Source: Levilactobacillus acidifarinae DSM 19394 = JCM 15949 (lineage in GTDB: Bacteria > Bacillota > Bacilli > Lactobacillales > Lactobacillaceae). Taken from it: a stretch of 64,000 nucleotides of DNA. A model generated the notes under the pieces. It was not told where the DNA came from. It saw only the letters and a list, made by a program, of their open reading frames with translations, and searched no databases. Location: positions 212,063 to 276,062 of the forward strand of contig NZ_AZDV01000026.1 of NCBI RefSeq assembly GCF_001434835.1, in the 5' to 3' direction. A program made the position numbers and the translations under genes. Positions 48,104-57,339 of the stretch are shown piece by piece (within the stretch, counting starts at the first letter, position 1; each line of letters starts with the position of its first letter).

Positions 48104-48221
48104 TTGGGGCAACGTCGCCTTAATCGTGGGGATATTGATGATTAGTGGGGTGGGCTTGATGCAAAGAAAGCAACCAGAGTCAATGAAGTCGACGGTTGGT
48201 CGAGTCACCAGAATTAGTTAG
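48087..48221 (+). CDS. Possible small membrane-anchor peptide or truncated gene
   Basis: A frame from TTG 48087 codes a basic start, a hydrophobic stretch (VALIVGILMISGVGLM) and a polar tail, then TAG. The layout recalls the signal anchor of the flavodoxin at 42574. It overlaps the end of the flavodoxin gene by 17 bp and has only a weak ribosome binding site. It may be the leftover start of another anchored protein. Low certainty. Confidence 0.3.
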   Translation: MKRWRNWGNVALIVGILMISGVGLMQRKQPESMKSTVGRVTRIS

Positions 48222-48315
48222 ACGGCAGTTCGAGGCGGTGGCGCCTCAGTTATTTCAAAGCGGTCACGACTCAAAATGAGCGTCAATGATTAAGTAACTG
48301 AAAGGATTGGATAAA

Positions 48316-48798
48316 ATGACTGAACCAAAGCAATTAATCGTTTATTTTACGGCGTCTGGGACAACGGCTCGGGCTGCCCGGGCTTTACAACAAGCCACGG
48401 GCGCGGACCTAATCGAGATTCAGCCCCAAGAGGCCTACCCGCAAGCCTATAGTGAGTTAACCAAACGCGGGCAACGGGAAATGGACCAGCAGATTCGTCC
48501 GGCGATGAACTTAGAAGCGTTCAGCAATTTTAAGGATTATTCGACAATCTTTGTGGGGTATCCGACGTGGTGGGGGCAACCGCCAATGATTATCCATACG
48601 TTATTTGATGGCTTAGACTTTACGGGTAAAACGGTCGTGCCCTTCATGACGAGTATGAGTTCGTCAATCGATGAGGCCATGCCAACGTTTAAAGAACTAC
48701 TTCGGCCGTATTCAGCAACCAAATTAGTAGACGGCTTCCGTTATCAAGGAAGTGCGGCTCAGGTGACCCAGTTCCTGCAAGCTCATAAATTAGTCTAA
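48316..48798 (+). CDS. Flavodoxin-like protein
   Basis: A 160-residue compact flavodoxin: QLIVYFTASGTTARAARAL for the FMN phosphate loop, FVGYPTWWGQPPMIIHTL for the aromatic loop, and VVPFMTSMSSSIDEAM. It is the cytoplasmic counterpart of the anchored protein at 42574, which shares the PFTTSMSSPM-type segment. ATG 48316 has AAAGG about 10 bp upstream; TTG 48307 is too close. Confidence 0.9.
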   Translation: MTEPKQLIVYFTASGTTARAARALQQATGADLIEIQPQEAYPQAYSELTKRGQREMDQQIRPAMNLEAFSNFKDYSTIFVGYPTWWGQPPMIIHTLFDGLDFTGKTVVPFMTSMSSSIDEAMPTFKELLRPYSATKLVDGFRYQGSAAQVTQFLQAHKLV

Positions 48799-48884
48799 AA
48801 GTTAAGGGTCCGAGCCACCTCTAATCGTCTTAGTTTAGGAATGAATTATAATTAAACTAACCAAATGATTGGGAGGACTATTTG

Positions 48885-49445
48885 ATGAATAATGAACGGT
48901 TAACGGCCTTTGAAGACGCGATTCTAGCGATAATTATGACCATTCTGGTTTTGGATTTGAGTAAACCAGATCCGGTCAGTTGGGCGGGATTGTGGGCGTT
49001 ACACGCGAGCTTCTTTGCGTACGCCCTTTCCTTTTTCTGGATTGGGTTGATGTGGGTCTCACACCATAATAGTTGGCAGGCGGTCCGGCAGATTAATATG
49101 GGGACGGTATTACTGACGTTAGTGCTCCTATTTTTTGCCTCACTGTTTCCCTACACGACCAGTTTAGTGGCCGACAATTTTAATAACGCCACGGCACAGG
49201 CACTCTATGGGTTGATTATTATCGCCATCTCTCTGTTAAACGTGGTTCTTTCGCTTAATCTGGGACGACTAAATCCCAAGGCTAAGTTTGGACTACTCTA
49301 CCGAACACCAACGTCTGTCGTGATGTTGGACTTAGGTATCAAGTTTGTCGGTCTGGCATTAGCGGTGACCGTTTATCCGCAGGCAATGATCTATTCGATT
49401 TTTATTGCCAGTTTAACGTTAGGCTTGAGTTTGGCCAAAAATTAA
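48885..49445 (+). CDS. TMEM175/DUF1211-family membrane protein
   Basis: A 186-residue protein with about six helices. The start RLTAFEDAILAIIMTILVLDL is the TMEM175 signature (R-x-x-A-F-x-D), and a second conserved piece is WVSHHN. Bacterial TMEM175 proteins form potassium-permeable channels. GGGAGG is 8 bp before ATG 48885. A piece of a second copy remains at 47300. Confidence 0.85.
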   Translation: MNNERLTAFEDAILAIIMTILVLDLSKPDPVSWAGLWALHASFFAYALSFFWIGLMWVSHHNSWQAVRQINMGTVLLTLVLLFFASLFPYTTSLVADNFNNATAQALYGLIIIAISLLNVVLSLNLGRLNPKAKFGLLYRTPTSVVMLDLGIKFVGLALAVTVYPQAMIYSIFIASLTLGLSLAKN

Positions 49446-49464
49446 AAGTTTTTGAATTTAAGAC

Positions 49465-49495
49465 TTGCTATGGAGTTCACTTCAAGGTTTATGAT
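49465..49495 (+). promoter_or_regulatory. MerR-type promoter 3 (aldo/keto reductase operon)
   Basis: TTGCTA (49465-49470), a 19-bp spacer with TGGAGTTCACTTCAAGG and TATGAT (49490-49495). Confidence 0.78.
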
Positions 49496-49524
49496 GAATC
49501 ATGAATTGAAGGAGGAAACAAATT

Positions 49525-50376
49525 ATGAAGACGATTAAATTAAATAACGGTGTTGAGGTTCCCGTACTAGGGTTTGGGACTTTTCAAATGACAGACGCAC
49601 AAGAAGCTGAAAAGGCCGTCCGGGATGCCATTCAAGCTGGATACCGGCACATCGACACGGCCCAAAGCTACATGAACGAAGAAGCGGTCGGCCGGGGAAT
49701 TGCGACGTCCGGCGTCGACCGCAAGGAATTGTTTGTCACGACCAAGATTTGGGTCGAAAACACGAGTTATGACGGGGTCATGAGCTCATTCCAGCGTTCA
49801 TTAGATCGTTTGGGCCTGGATTACGTTGATTTGTTATTACTGCACCAGCCCTACAATGATACGTTTGGTGCTTGGCGCGCCATGGAAGAATTACAAGCGC
49901 AAGGAAAGATTCGAGCCATTGGCGTATCGAACTTCAGCGTTGAACAGGCGGTCAACCTGGCCGAATTTAACGACGTGACGCCACAAATCAATCAAATTGA
50001 AATTAATCCTTTCCAGCAGCAGACGGCCAACATTGTGGCACTCCACGATGAAGGCATGGCAATCGAAGCCTGGGCACCCTTTGCGGAAGGAAAGAACGAT
50101 ATTTTCACGAATCCAATTCTGACTAAGATTGGGGCGAAGTACGGAAAGTCCGTTGCCCAGGTCATCTTACGGTGGGTCATCGAACAAGACATTGTAGTCT
50201 TGGCTAAGTCGGTCAAGCCAGAACGGATGCACCAAAACCTGGATATCTTTGACTTTGAATTAAGCGACGAAGATAAGGCAGCAATTGCGACCCTGAACGA
50301 TGGTGCGAGTCAATTCTTCTCCCATGCCGACCCCAAGATGATTAAGTGGATGGCCGGCCGTCGCTTGGATGTTTAA
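49525..50376 (+). CDS. Aldo/keto reductase (AKR5-like)
   Basis: A 283-residue NADPH-dependent reductase with Asp44, Tyr49, Lys74 and His107 (HIDTAQSYMNE, VTTKIW, LLHQPY). AKSVKPERMHQN is the NADP phosphate site. GAAGGAGG precedes the ATG. It is the first gene of an operon with a second reductase and an NmrA-like protein, read from the MerR-type promoter at 49465. Confidence 0.95.
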   Translation: MKTIKLNNGVEVPVLGFGTFQMTDAQEAEKAVRDAIQAGYRHIDTAQSYMNEEAVGRGIATSGVDRKELFVTTKIWVENTSYDGVMSSFQRSLDRLGLDYVDLLLLHQPYNDTFGAWRAMEELQAQGKIRAIGVSNFSVEQAVNLAEFNDVTPQINQIEINPFQQQTANIVALHDEGMAIEAWAPFAEGKNDIFTNPILTKIGAKYGKSVAQVILRWVIEQDIVVLAKSVKPERMHQNLDIFDFELSDEDKAAIATLNDGASQFFSHADPKMIKWMAGRRLDV

Positions 50377-50394
50377 TTACGGAGGTAATAAATT

Positions 50395-51246
50395 ATGACA
50401 GAAATGACGTTTGACTTAAATAACGATGTTAAAATCCCAGCGATTGGAATTGGGACGTTTCAAATGTCCGCTGACCAGGCACAGCAGGCGGTCATCGATG
50501 CTTTAGCTGCCGGCTACCGCTTGATTGATACGGCCAATGCCTACCTCAATGAAACGGGTGTTGGTCGGGGGATGCAGGCTTCGGGCGTGAAGCGCGAAGA
50601 TATCTTCTTAAGTTCCAAGCTTTGGCCAACGGTCTACACGGACGACCATGCGGTAGACGATACGTTACAACGATTAGGGACGGATTACGTGGACCTCATG
50701 TTCCTTCATCAACCGGCAGGAGACTATTTAGCGGGGTACCGTCAGTTGGAACAGGCTTACCGTGACGGCAAGGTGAAAGCCATCGGGATTTCTAACTTCG
50801 AGGGTCAAAAACTAGAAGACCTGTTGGAACATGCCGAAATTAAGCCCCAAGTCATTCAGGCCGAGGCTCATCCGTACTTTACGCAAGACGCCGTGCGGCA
50901 GATGGTGGCGCCGTTTGGCACGCGATTAATGGCCTGGTTCCCATTAGGTCACGGGGACAAGAATCTGGTTAACGAGTCCATCTTTACGGAACTGGCCCAA
51001 AAGTATCATAAGTCCAACGCCCAAATTATTTTGCGGTGGCACACTCAGATGGGGTTTGTGGTGATTCCGGGATCGACAAATGCGGCGCACATTCAGGCCA
51101 ATCATGATATTTTTGACTTCACCTTAACGGATGAGGATATGCAACGCATCGCCAGTGTGAAGAAAAACATTCGGTATTACACGCCGAGTGCCGCGAACGA
51201 AGAACGGTACGCGACGATGCAATTAGACTTCGCGTCTGAGAAATAA
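50395..51246 (+). CDS. Aldo/keto reductase (AKR5-like), tandem copy
   Basis: A 283-residue reductase with Asp45, Tyr50, Lys75 and His105 (LIDTANAYLNE, LSSKLW, FLHQP). IPGSTNAAHIQAN replaces the usual Lys-rich cofactor loop, so its cofactor preference may differ from its neighbour. ACGGAGG precedes the ATG, 18 bp after the previous stop. Confidence 0.94.
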   Translation: MTEMTFDLNNDVKIPAIGIGTFQMSADQAQQAVIDALAAGYRLIDTANAYLNETGVGRGMQASGVKREDIFLSSKLWPTVYTDDHAVDDTLQRLGTDYVDLMFLHQPAGDYLAGYRQLEQAYRDGKVKAIGISNFEGQKLEDLLEHAEIKPQVIQAEAHPYFTQDAVRQMVAPFGTRLMAWFPLGHGDKNLVNESIFTELAQKYHKSNAQIILRWHTQMGFVVIPGSTNAAHIQANHDIFDFTLTDEDMQRIASVKKNIRYYTPSAANEERYATMQLDFASEK

Positions 51247-51276
51247 GAATTCATCAATCTAGGAGGACTTTTGAAA

Positions 51277-51924
51277 ATGAAAAACGTGTTAATTTTAGGC
51301 GCCAATGGGCAAATTGCTCAAATCGTTGAAGAACGAGTCTTAAAGGAACAACCCGATGTGGCTTTGACCCTCTTTTTGCGAAACAGTAACCGGTTAAGCA
51401 ACCTGGGAACCAATGATCGTGTGACCTTGGTGGATGGTGATTTAGCGGATTACGATGCCGTTAACGCCGCTATGAAGGGGCAAGACTTGGTTTACGTGGC
51501 CTTCGTTGACCATACCGCGGATAACGTGATTACGAAAAACGTGGTCAAAGCGATGCAAGCCAACCACGTGACCCGGGTCGTTGAATCGAGCTTACTAGGG
51601 CTCTACAATGAAGTTCCGGGTGAATATGGTCGGTGGAACTACAGCATGGTCAAGAGTGGGTTACCAGCGTCAATCAATGCCGATAAACTCTTGGCAGAAT
51701 CTGGACTGGACTACACGACGTTACGGTTCCCGTGGTTGAATGACCGGGACGAAGTCAAGTACTCGATTACGCATAAGGATGAACAGTATGTGGGCGTTTC
51801 CGGCTCACGACAAAGTATGGCGGACGTGATTGTGAAGATTATTGCCGATCCGGATTACCTGAAGAACGATAGTGTCGGGATTGCGGATGCAGATACCCAA
51901 GGGAAGACGCGTCCGGTTTACTAA
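51277..51924 (+). CDS. NAD(P)-binding protein, NmrA/SDR-like
   Basis: A 215-residue Rossmann protein with VLILGANGQIAQIV as the dinucleotide loop and a short atypical-SDR core (LVDGDLADYDAVNAAMKGQDLVYV). The YxxxK catalytic pair is not evident, so it may bind rather than turn over a dinucleotide, as NmrA-like proteins do. AGGAGG at 51261 fits TTG 51271 or ATG 51277. A decayed relative lies at 44498. Confidence 0.88.
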   Translation: MKNVLILGANGQIAQIVEERVLKEQPDVALTLFLRNSNRLSNLGTNDRVTLVDGDLADYDAVNAAMKGQDLVYVAFVDHTADNVITKNVVKAMQANHVTRVVESSLLGLYNEVPGEYGRWNYSMVKSGLPASINADKLLAESGLDYTTLRFPWLNDRDEVKYSITHKDEQYVGVSGSRQSMADVIVKIIADPDYLKNDSVGIADADTQGKTRPVY

Positions 51925-51941
51925 AATTTAGAATCAGTGGT

Positions 51942-51983
51942 AAATGGCGTCACCGAGTAATTAGACTTGGTGACGCCATTTTT
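51942..51983 (+). terminator. Terminator of the reductase operon
   Basis: Thirteen-base arms AAATGGCGTCACC and GGTGACGCCATTT, then TT. Confidence 0.9.
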
Positions 51984-52031
51984 GACGGAAAAATCTAGGG
52001 ATAAAGAGACTGGCACTTTAGGACGACTAAA

Positions 52032-52078
52032 AACCGGACCATCCCGATTCGCCGTAAGGGCGTCAGGGTGATCCGGTT
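52032..52078 (-). terminator. Terminator of the pbp1A gene
   Basis: Arms AACCGGACC and GATCCGGTT with paired interior; the minus strand ends in a T run. Confidence 0.75.
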
Positions 52079-52091
52079 CATTAAATCTGAT

Positions 52092-54452
52092 TTAGCTGGC
52101 CGCATCGTCCGCGGCGCTGGTGTGATTGTTGGTATCGCTGGTACTGTTAGCGGTACTGGTCGAACTAGCCGATGACGTGGTCGTGGTTGATGACGTGGTA
52201 CTACTATCAGTGTCGTCGTTGCCGTTACCACCAGTCGGTTTTTGTTCCGTACTGGAAGATTCCTTGGACGTACTGGATTCGGTCGTGCTGGTCGTGGCCC
52301 GCGAACTCGAATTCGTCGTGGCCTGACCGTTACTGCTGTAGGCCGATGAACTAGTGGTGTTGGTCGAGCCGTACTGACTGGTCGACGTGGTATCGGAGAC
52401 CGTGCCGGCGTGACCGGTCACGTAGTACTCGGTGTTGCCGTTTTGCTTGGTCTCGGTAACGGTACTTGGGGCCGTCCAGTTGGAGTTAGGACTCTGTTGC
52501 GCCAGGTAACTCATTTCGTACTTGTAAATTTCCTGAGCGATCGACGTCTCACTCTCACTGACGTAGTGGCCGGTCTGGAACTGCTTATCGTAACCGGTCC
52601 AGACAGATACCGCGTAGTTCTTGGTGTACCCGGTGAACCAGGAGTCCATCGTGGCGCCATCCGGCACCTTGTCGGCGTAATCGTCCGGGTAGGAGTCCGT
52701 CCCGGTCTTGCCGGCTTGGTACAGCCCGGAGATGGCGGCGGAACGACCCGACCCATTTTCGTTGGTGATGACGTCCTTCATCATGTCGGTCAACATGAAG
52801 GCGGTCGCACTGGACATGGCCTTCTTCCCGGAAGACGTGTAGTTGTGCGCCTTGCCGTCTTGGGTGACCACCTTGGAAACCAGGTACGGCTTGTAGTAGG
52901 TCCCACCGTTGGCGAAGGCGGCGTAGGCCGCGGCTTCTTGTTCGGAGGAGATGTACAGCCCAATCCCGTTTTGCAGGGTCAACGTCTTGTCAAACGACAT
53001 CCCTAAACCACTCAAGAAAGTCGTGGCCTTCTTGATGCCGACGTTTTGTAAGGTCCGTACGGCCGGAATGTTCCGGGATTCGTACAACGCCTTGCGCATG
53101 GTGATGGTGCCTTGGTACTTCCGGTCCCAGTCGTACAAACTCTTGGTGGTGCCCGGGTAGGTAAAGGCACTATCCTTGACGGGTTCGTAGGTCGGGTAGT
53201 AGAGGTACTCGATGGCTGGCCCGTAGTCCATTAACGGCTTGGCGGTCGAGGCACTGGAACGGTCGGTTTGCACGGCGCGGTTCAACCCGAAGGTAACGTT
53301 ACCGGTCTTCCGGCCCCCAATCATGGCGACGACTTTCCCGTTATTCGGGTTGACAATCGTGGAACCGACCTGGAACTTGCTGGACGGGAAGTTGACGTAG
53401 TTGTTGGTGTTGACGATGTTGTACAGCTTCGTTTGGGCGCCCATGTCCAGGTTGGTGTAGACTTTCAAGCCACCGGTCGTGGTGTTGTAACCCTTATCCT
53501 TCAGTTCCTGGTAAACCTGTTTCAGGTAGGCGTCGACCACCTTGGTGGTGTGGACGCTGGTGGCACTGGTCAACGAGTGGTCCTTGACCAGACCGCTAGA
53601 AATGCTGGTGGCCTGCGCCTGTTGGGCCTGTTCACTGGTAATGACCTTACTCTTAGCCATGGATTGTAACACCAGATTCCGGCGTTGCTTGGCGTATTGC
53701 GGGTACTTGATCGGGTCGTAGCTGACCGGCGACTGCGGCATCCCGGCGAGTTGCGCCAGTTGGGCTAAGTTGAGGTCGGTCAGTTTCTTGCCGTAGTAGT
53801 ACTGGGCGGCCGTCTGCATCCCGTAGACCCCGTTACCCATGTAGACCTTGTTAATGTAGTATTCCAGAATCTGGGGCTTCGAGTAGTCGTGGTCGACCTT
53901 TAAGGCCAACCAGGCTTCTTGGGCCTTACGTTTCAGGGTCCGATCGGACGCGGCGGTCGAGAAGACCGACAGCTTGACCAGCTGTTGCGTCAAGGTACTC
54001 CCACCTTGCATCCCCAACGACGAGCCGGTGATGTTGGCGAAGGCGGCCCCTAAGATCCGCACGGGATCGACCCCATTGTTCTTATAGAAACGCTTGTCTT
54101 CGGTAGAAATAACGGCCTTGGCTAACAGAATTGGAATATTCTTGGCCGTGACGTAGGTCCGGTTTTGGGCCCCCAGCCGGGAAATCACTTTCCCGTCGGC
54201 GTCGTAGACCCGCGTCGAGGCGTCACTAGATAGGGCACTTTTGGTGATCTTCGGGGCGCTTTGCGCGTAGTAGAAGAACAGTCCCGCCCCGGCGAGCAGG
54301 CCTAAGACCAGCACGGCGACCAAGACGTACAAGACGCGACGAAAGGTGCGCCACCCGCCGCGACGGGGTTTTTGCGGGCCCGCTTCTGCCTGTTGCCGTT
54401 CATCGGCATGCCGGCTCATGCGGGTTTCCCGCGGTTCATTGTGACTAGACAT
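52092..54452 (-). CDS. pbp1A: Class A penicillin-binding protein PBP1A
   Basis: Bifunctional peptidoglycan synthase, 786 residues. Short cytoplasmic start, one membrane helix (about 40-62), then a glycosyltransferase domain with Glu118 in STEDKRFY and the GGSTLTQQLVK motif. The transpeptidase has S402-T-A-K, SRN near 456 and KTGT near 581. Residues 685-786 are a low-complexity Ser/Thr-rich tail, likely in the wall. AAAGGAG lies before the ATG. It is downstream of recU, as in most relatives. Confidence 0.96.
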   Translation of the reverse strand: MSSHNEPRETRMSRHADERQQAEAGPQKPRRGGWRTFRRVLYVLVAVLVLGLLAGAGLFFYYAQSAPKITKSALSSDASTRVYDADGKVISRLGAQNRTYVTAKNIPILLAKAVISTEDKRFYKNNGVDPVRILGAAFANITGSSLGMQGGSTLTQQLVKLSVFSTAASDRTLKRKAQEAWLALKVDHDYSKPQILEYYINKVYMGNGVYGMQTAAQYYYGKKLTDLNLAQLAQLAGMPQSPVSYDPIKYPQYAKQRRNLVLQSMAKSKVITSEQAQQAQATSISSGLVKDHSLTSATSVHTTKVVDAYLKQVYQELKDKGYNTTTGGLKVYTNLDMGAQTKLYNIVNTNNYVNFPSSKFQVGSTIVNPNNGKVVAMIGGRKTGNVTFGLNRAVQTDRSSASTAKPLMDYGPAIEYLYYPTYEPVKDSAFTYPGTTKSLYDWDRKYQGTITMRKALYESRNIPAVRTLQNVGIKKATTFLSGLGMSFDKTLTLQNGIGLYISSEQEAAAYAAFANGGTYYKPYLVSKVVTQDGKAHNYTSSGKKAMSSATAFMLTDMMKDVITNENGSGRSAAISGLYQAGKTGTDSYPDDYADKVPDGATMDSWFTGYTKNYAVSVWTGYDKQFQTGHYVSESETSIAQEIYKYEMSYLAQQSPNSNWTAPSTVTETKQNGNTEYYVTGHAGTVSDTTSTSQYGSTNTTSSSAYSSNGQATTNSSSRATTSTTESSTSKESSSTEQKPTGGNGNDDTDSSTTSSTTTTSSASSTSTANSTSDTNNHTSAADDAAS

Positions 54453-54494
54453 GGTAATCTCCTTTGTGTAGTAAACGTAGTCAGAACTCGGCGG

Positions 54495-55100
54495 TTAGGC
54501 GAGCAATTGATCTACGGCCTTTAGATAAGGAATTAAAGGCTGAATATGCGGGGTAATCAGGATCCCGTGCGTCGCAATCTCGGCGTAGGGGATCGACTTA
54601 CGGCCGCCAGTAGCTTGGTCGTCCCAGAAGGGGAAGAGATCTTCCGCTCGATACAGGTAAATCTCCTGGTGGACCACGAACTTAATAATGGCAAAACAGA
54701 TGCCGCCCTGCGCCGTACAAGCGCGGAAGTGGTCGATTTGGTGCTGATGGAAGTTTTTCAGGGGAAACGCGGTCTTGTTGCGGGTTTCCTTGGCATCAAA
54801 ATCGAGATACCGTCCCTGATAAACACCATTGTAATCGGTCGTCGATGCGGTGCTAAAGTAGGCCTCTTTAATCACCGCGGCACTACGCTTCGGGTAATCG
54901 ACTTTGACGATCCGAATGGGTGTCGGCTTCTTGTGCACGACCGCTAAGCCGTGCGTTTCGTAGTAAACATTACTTTCGTTGAGCGCTTCTTCTAGCGACA
55001 TACCCCGTTTACCGTAGTTGGTAAACGTATTGGAAAAGTGGGCGTGATCGTTGGATGCCGGCGCTCGGTAGGCATGCCCATTGGGATACCGGATGGTCAT
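54495..55100 (-). CDS. recU: Holliday junction resolvase RecU
   Basis: A 201-residue structure-specific nuclease. Conserved pieces are NYGKRGMSLEEALNESN, the metal-binding GRYLDFDAKETRN (D-x-E-x-K-like core), FHQHQIDHF and GICFAIIKF. GAAGGAGTG precedes the ATG. The gene is upstream of pbp1A in the same direction with a 42-bp gap, the classic arrangement in Gram-positive bacteria. Confidence 0.96.
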   Translation of the reverse strand: MTIRYPNGHAYRAPASNDHAHFSNTFTNYGKRGMSLEEALNESNVYYETHGLAVVHKKPTPIRIVKVDYPKRSAAVIKEAYFSTASTTDYNGVYQGRYLDFDAKETRNKTAFPLKNFHQHQIDHFRACTAQGGICFAIIKFVVHQEIYLYRAEDLFPFWDDQATGGRKSIPYAEIATHGILITPHIQPLIPYLKAVDQLLA

Positions 55101-55288
55101 GACGCCTCACACTCCTTCGTGTTGCTGGCCCAGTTATTGACATTATACCAAGCTCGCCTGAAAATAAAAACTCTAAACCGCACGCGGGCGTCGTTTCTGA
55201 CTGAATTAACCCTTATCAATTGCCCCCAGGTTAGTTTTTCGCTACACTAATAGGTAGAGAAAATAAAAAGAATAAAGTGGGTGATGGT

Positions 55289-55858
55289 GTGAGTCGCTTA
55301 TGGCTGACGGGCTATCGGAGCTATGAACTCGGCGTTTTTGGGACCGAAGATCCGAAGTTGCTCGTGATTAAGGCTACGTTAAAAAAATTATTGACCGAAA
55401 AAATTGAAAACGGGGTCGATTGGCTGATTACGGGCGGCCAATTAGGCGTCGAACAGTGGGCCGCTGAGGTGGGGCTGGAGTTGAAGACGACCTATCCGGA
55501 ATTAAAAATCGCCATGATGACGCCGTTTGCCGAGTTTGGCAGTCAGTGGAACGAAACCAACCAGGCCGTTTACGGCCAACTGGCCAGCCGGGTGGATTTC
55601 CATCAAGCCGTTAGTAGCCAACCCTATCACGGTCCCCAACAATTAAGAAACTATCAAGAATTTATGCTGACCCACACGGACGAGGCGGTCTTGGTTTATG
55701 ATTTAGAGGTTAGCGGTAAGCCGCAGTACGATTACCGGGCAATTGACCGGTACCGCGAGCGGCATACCTACCCCTTAACTTTGATTGATATGGATTGGTT
55801 ACAGGAAAGTGCCAACGAATATCAAGAAAATTTAAATAATAGTTCCCAAAATGACTGA
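55289..55858 (+). CDS. ypsA: YpsA-family (DUF1273) protein
   Basis: A 189-residue Rossmann-like protein of the SLOG superfamily; start SRLWLTGYRSYELGVFG, then WLITGGQLGVEQWAAEVGL. In B. subtilis YpsA affects cell division and is found next to gpsB, as here. The frame allows GTG 55277, but the family start corresponds to GTG 55289. The ribosome binding site is weak (GTGGGTGA). Confidence 0.9.
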   Translation: MSRLWLTGYRSYELGVFGTEDPKLLVIKATLKKLLTEKIENGVDWLITGGQLGVEQWAAEVGLELKTTYPELKIAMMTPFAEFGSQWNETNQAVYGQLASRVDFHQAVSSQPYHGPQQLRNYQEFMLTHTDEAVLVYDLEVSGKPQYDYRAIDRYRERHTYPLTLIDMDWLQESANEYQENLNNSSQND

Positions 55859-55912
55859 AGACTGGTATTATTAATAGTGCCGGTTCGATAAGACAACGAG
55901 GTGTAGTGATCG

Positions 55913-56266
55913 ATGGAAAACGTTAATTTTACTCCTAAAGAAATTTTACAAAAGCAATTTCGGCAAAAGATGCGTGGCTACGATCCTGACGACGTGGATA
56001 GCTTCTTAGACAACGTCATCAAGGACTACGACACCTTTGTCAAGGAAAATCAACGGCTTCAAGAAGAAAACGAACGGTTGTTGGCCAAGGTTGACGAACT
56101 CACCAAGCAAGTGCAGGTGGGTGGCAGTCAGCCCCAAGCCACAACGGCCAGTCCAGCAGCTTCGAATGTCACCAACATGGACATTTTAAAGCGGCTTTCC
56201 AATTTGGAACGGCACGTTTTCGGTTCTCAATTAGATAATGATCCAAACGAGTCACATCGTTTGTAG
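55913..56266 (+). CDS. gpsB: Cell division protein GpsB
   Basis: A 117-residue DivIVA-like coiled-coil protein that guides class A PBPs between septum and side wall. The N-terminal lipid/PBP-binding segment is [31 protein letters not shown], followed by a coiled coil to about residue 68 and a C-terminal trimerisation helix ([16 protein letters not shown]). It follows ypsA and precedes rnpB, the conserved order. Confidence 0.96.
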   Translation: MENVNFTPKEILQKQFRQKMRGYDPDDVDSFLDNVIKDYDTFVKENQRLQEENERLLAKVDELTKQVQVGGSQPQATTASPAASNVTNMDILKRLSNLERHVFGSQLDNDPNESHRL

Positions 56267-56269
56267 AAT

Positions 56270-56275
56270 TATAAT
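56270..56275 (+). promoter_or_regulatory. -10 element of rnpB
   Basis: TATAAT just after the gpsB stop and 5 bp before the P1 stem. The -35 is not clear. Confidence 0.5.
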
Positions 56276-56278
56276 GAC

Positions 56279-56670
56279 GGTGTAAATCCTGGGTAATTGC
56301 GGTCGGCTTATGTCGGCTGAGGAAAGTCCATTCTCGCACAGGCTGCGATGCCTGTAGTGTTCGTGGTCGGTGAAAAAATAAGCCGGCGGGCGTGCTTTGC
56401 ACGTTACGGCGGGGGAAAACGGCTAAGGCTTCGGCTATGCCTGAGTACCCCTGAAAAGTGCCACAGTGACGATACGGCTAGGGAAACCTAGGCGGTGGAA
56501 CGCGGTAAACCCCTCGAGCGGGAAACCCAAACTTTGGTAGGGGAGCTTCACGTAAGAAATTGAACGATGCGTGGGGCAGACAGCAATGTCTGAGATAGAT
56601 GATTACCGCTGTTGGTTAGCTGCCTGAGTTAACCAGGAGTACAAAACATGGCTTACAGGGATTTACACTT
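56279..56670 (+). ncRNA. rnpB: RNase P RNA, type B
   Basis: Catalytic RNA of RNase P. Helix P1 is formed by GTGTAAATCC (56280-56289) and GGATTTACAC (56659-56668). The universal core GAGGAAAGTCC is at 56319-56329, the 3' core CAGACAG...GATGATTACC at 56578-56608, and ACAAAACATGGCTTACAGGG near the end. The length of about 390 nt and position after gpsB fit type B. A terminator follows. Confidence 0.95.
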
Positions 56671-56679
56671 AGTCAGGTG

Positions 56680-56704
56680 GTGGGAGCTTGCTCCCACTTT
56701 TTTT
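56680..56704 (+). terminator. Terminator of rnpB
   Basis: Arms GTGGGAG and CTCCCAC with a four-base loop, then seven T. Confidence 0.92.
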
Positions 56705-56799
56705 ATGTCTAAATTTATAAGACCTCAGGCTATGCCTTAACGGGTGATCTATGCTACCTTAACGCTAAGTGTTTCCAGCATAAGGGGTGGCAATGAGCG

Positions 56800-57003
56800 A
56801 TGAAAACGAGTCAGAAGGTTCAATTAGTCTTACAACACATGGGGAATAATCCGTATCAGTTGGCCCAAGCGACCCAGGTGCCGGTGAAGCTGATCAACAA
56901 TTTACTCTGGCACAACTTGGCCGCCGGAGATTTAACCCTGGCCCAGGCCGAACGGTTAGCCGATTATTGGGATCGGGTGGTGAGTTTATCACCGCGGGTC
57001 TAG
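56800..57003 (+). CDS. Small HTH-like protein, 67 residues
   Basis: A tiny protein built like the core of an XRE helix-turn-helix: NPYQLAQATQVPVKLINNLLWH, then LTLAQAERLADYW. It shares LTLAQAERL with the protein at 59217, so the two are paralogues. A weak GGGGTGG precedes the ATG. It is probably a DNA-binding or protein-binding adaptor; no named family is recognised. Confidence 0.65.
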   Translation: MKTSQKVQLVLQHMGNNPYQLAQATQVPVKLINNLLWHNLAAGDLTLAQAERLADYWDRVVSLSPRV

Positions 57004-57013
57004 TCATTAGCGG

Positions 57014-57043
57014 AGTCTGGGGCAAATGCCTCAGGCTTTTTTT
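57014..57043 (+). terminator. Terminator of the small HTH gene
   Basis: Arms AGTCTGGGGC and GCCTCAGGCT with a four-base loop, then seven T. Confidence 0.88.
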
Positions 57044-57102
57044 GTTTTCCGAGTATCTGGTGTTGAAACGTGCGCCCAAAGGCTGCTGATTTCGCTTAAC
57101 CC

Positions 57103-57143
57103 CGTAAGACAAACAATCCAAAATCAGGATTGTCCATCTTACG
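57103..57143. repeat. Inverted repeat before rlmL
   Basis: Outer arms CGTAAGA/TCTTACG, a 3 by 3 internal loop, and inner arms ACAATCC/GGATTGT. It has no T run and is not a terminator. It is the only distinctive item in the 57044-57339 gap; its role is unknown. Confidence 0.5.
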
Positions 57144-57339
57144 ATGTTCATGCTCGTCAACAAAACGCCTTTTGTCACACTCTAGTTTTTTTCGGCGAAA
57201 TTTGGCGGTAATGGTAGTCAGCCCCGGCATTCAATGATAGGATTAGCCTAGGTCTCCTCGAACTGGCCAAAAGTTAAGGTCTACGCCAGTCACCGCGGGT
57301 CGGTGATGGGCTTTGAGGAATGCACAACAGGAGGACAAT

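Noticed and set aside
52126..52354. Valine-rich plus-strand frames opposite the end of pbp1A
   Set aside because: They mirror the Ser/Thr repeats of the PBP tail on the opposite strand.
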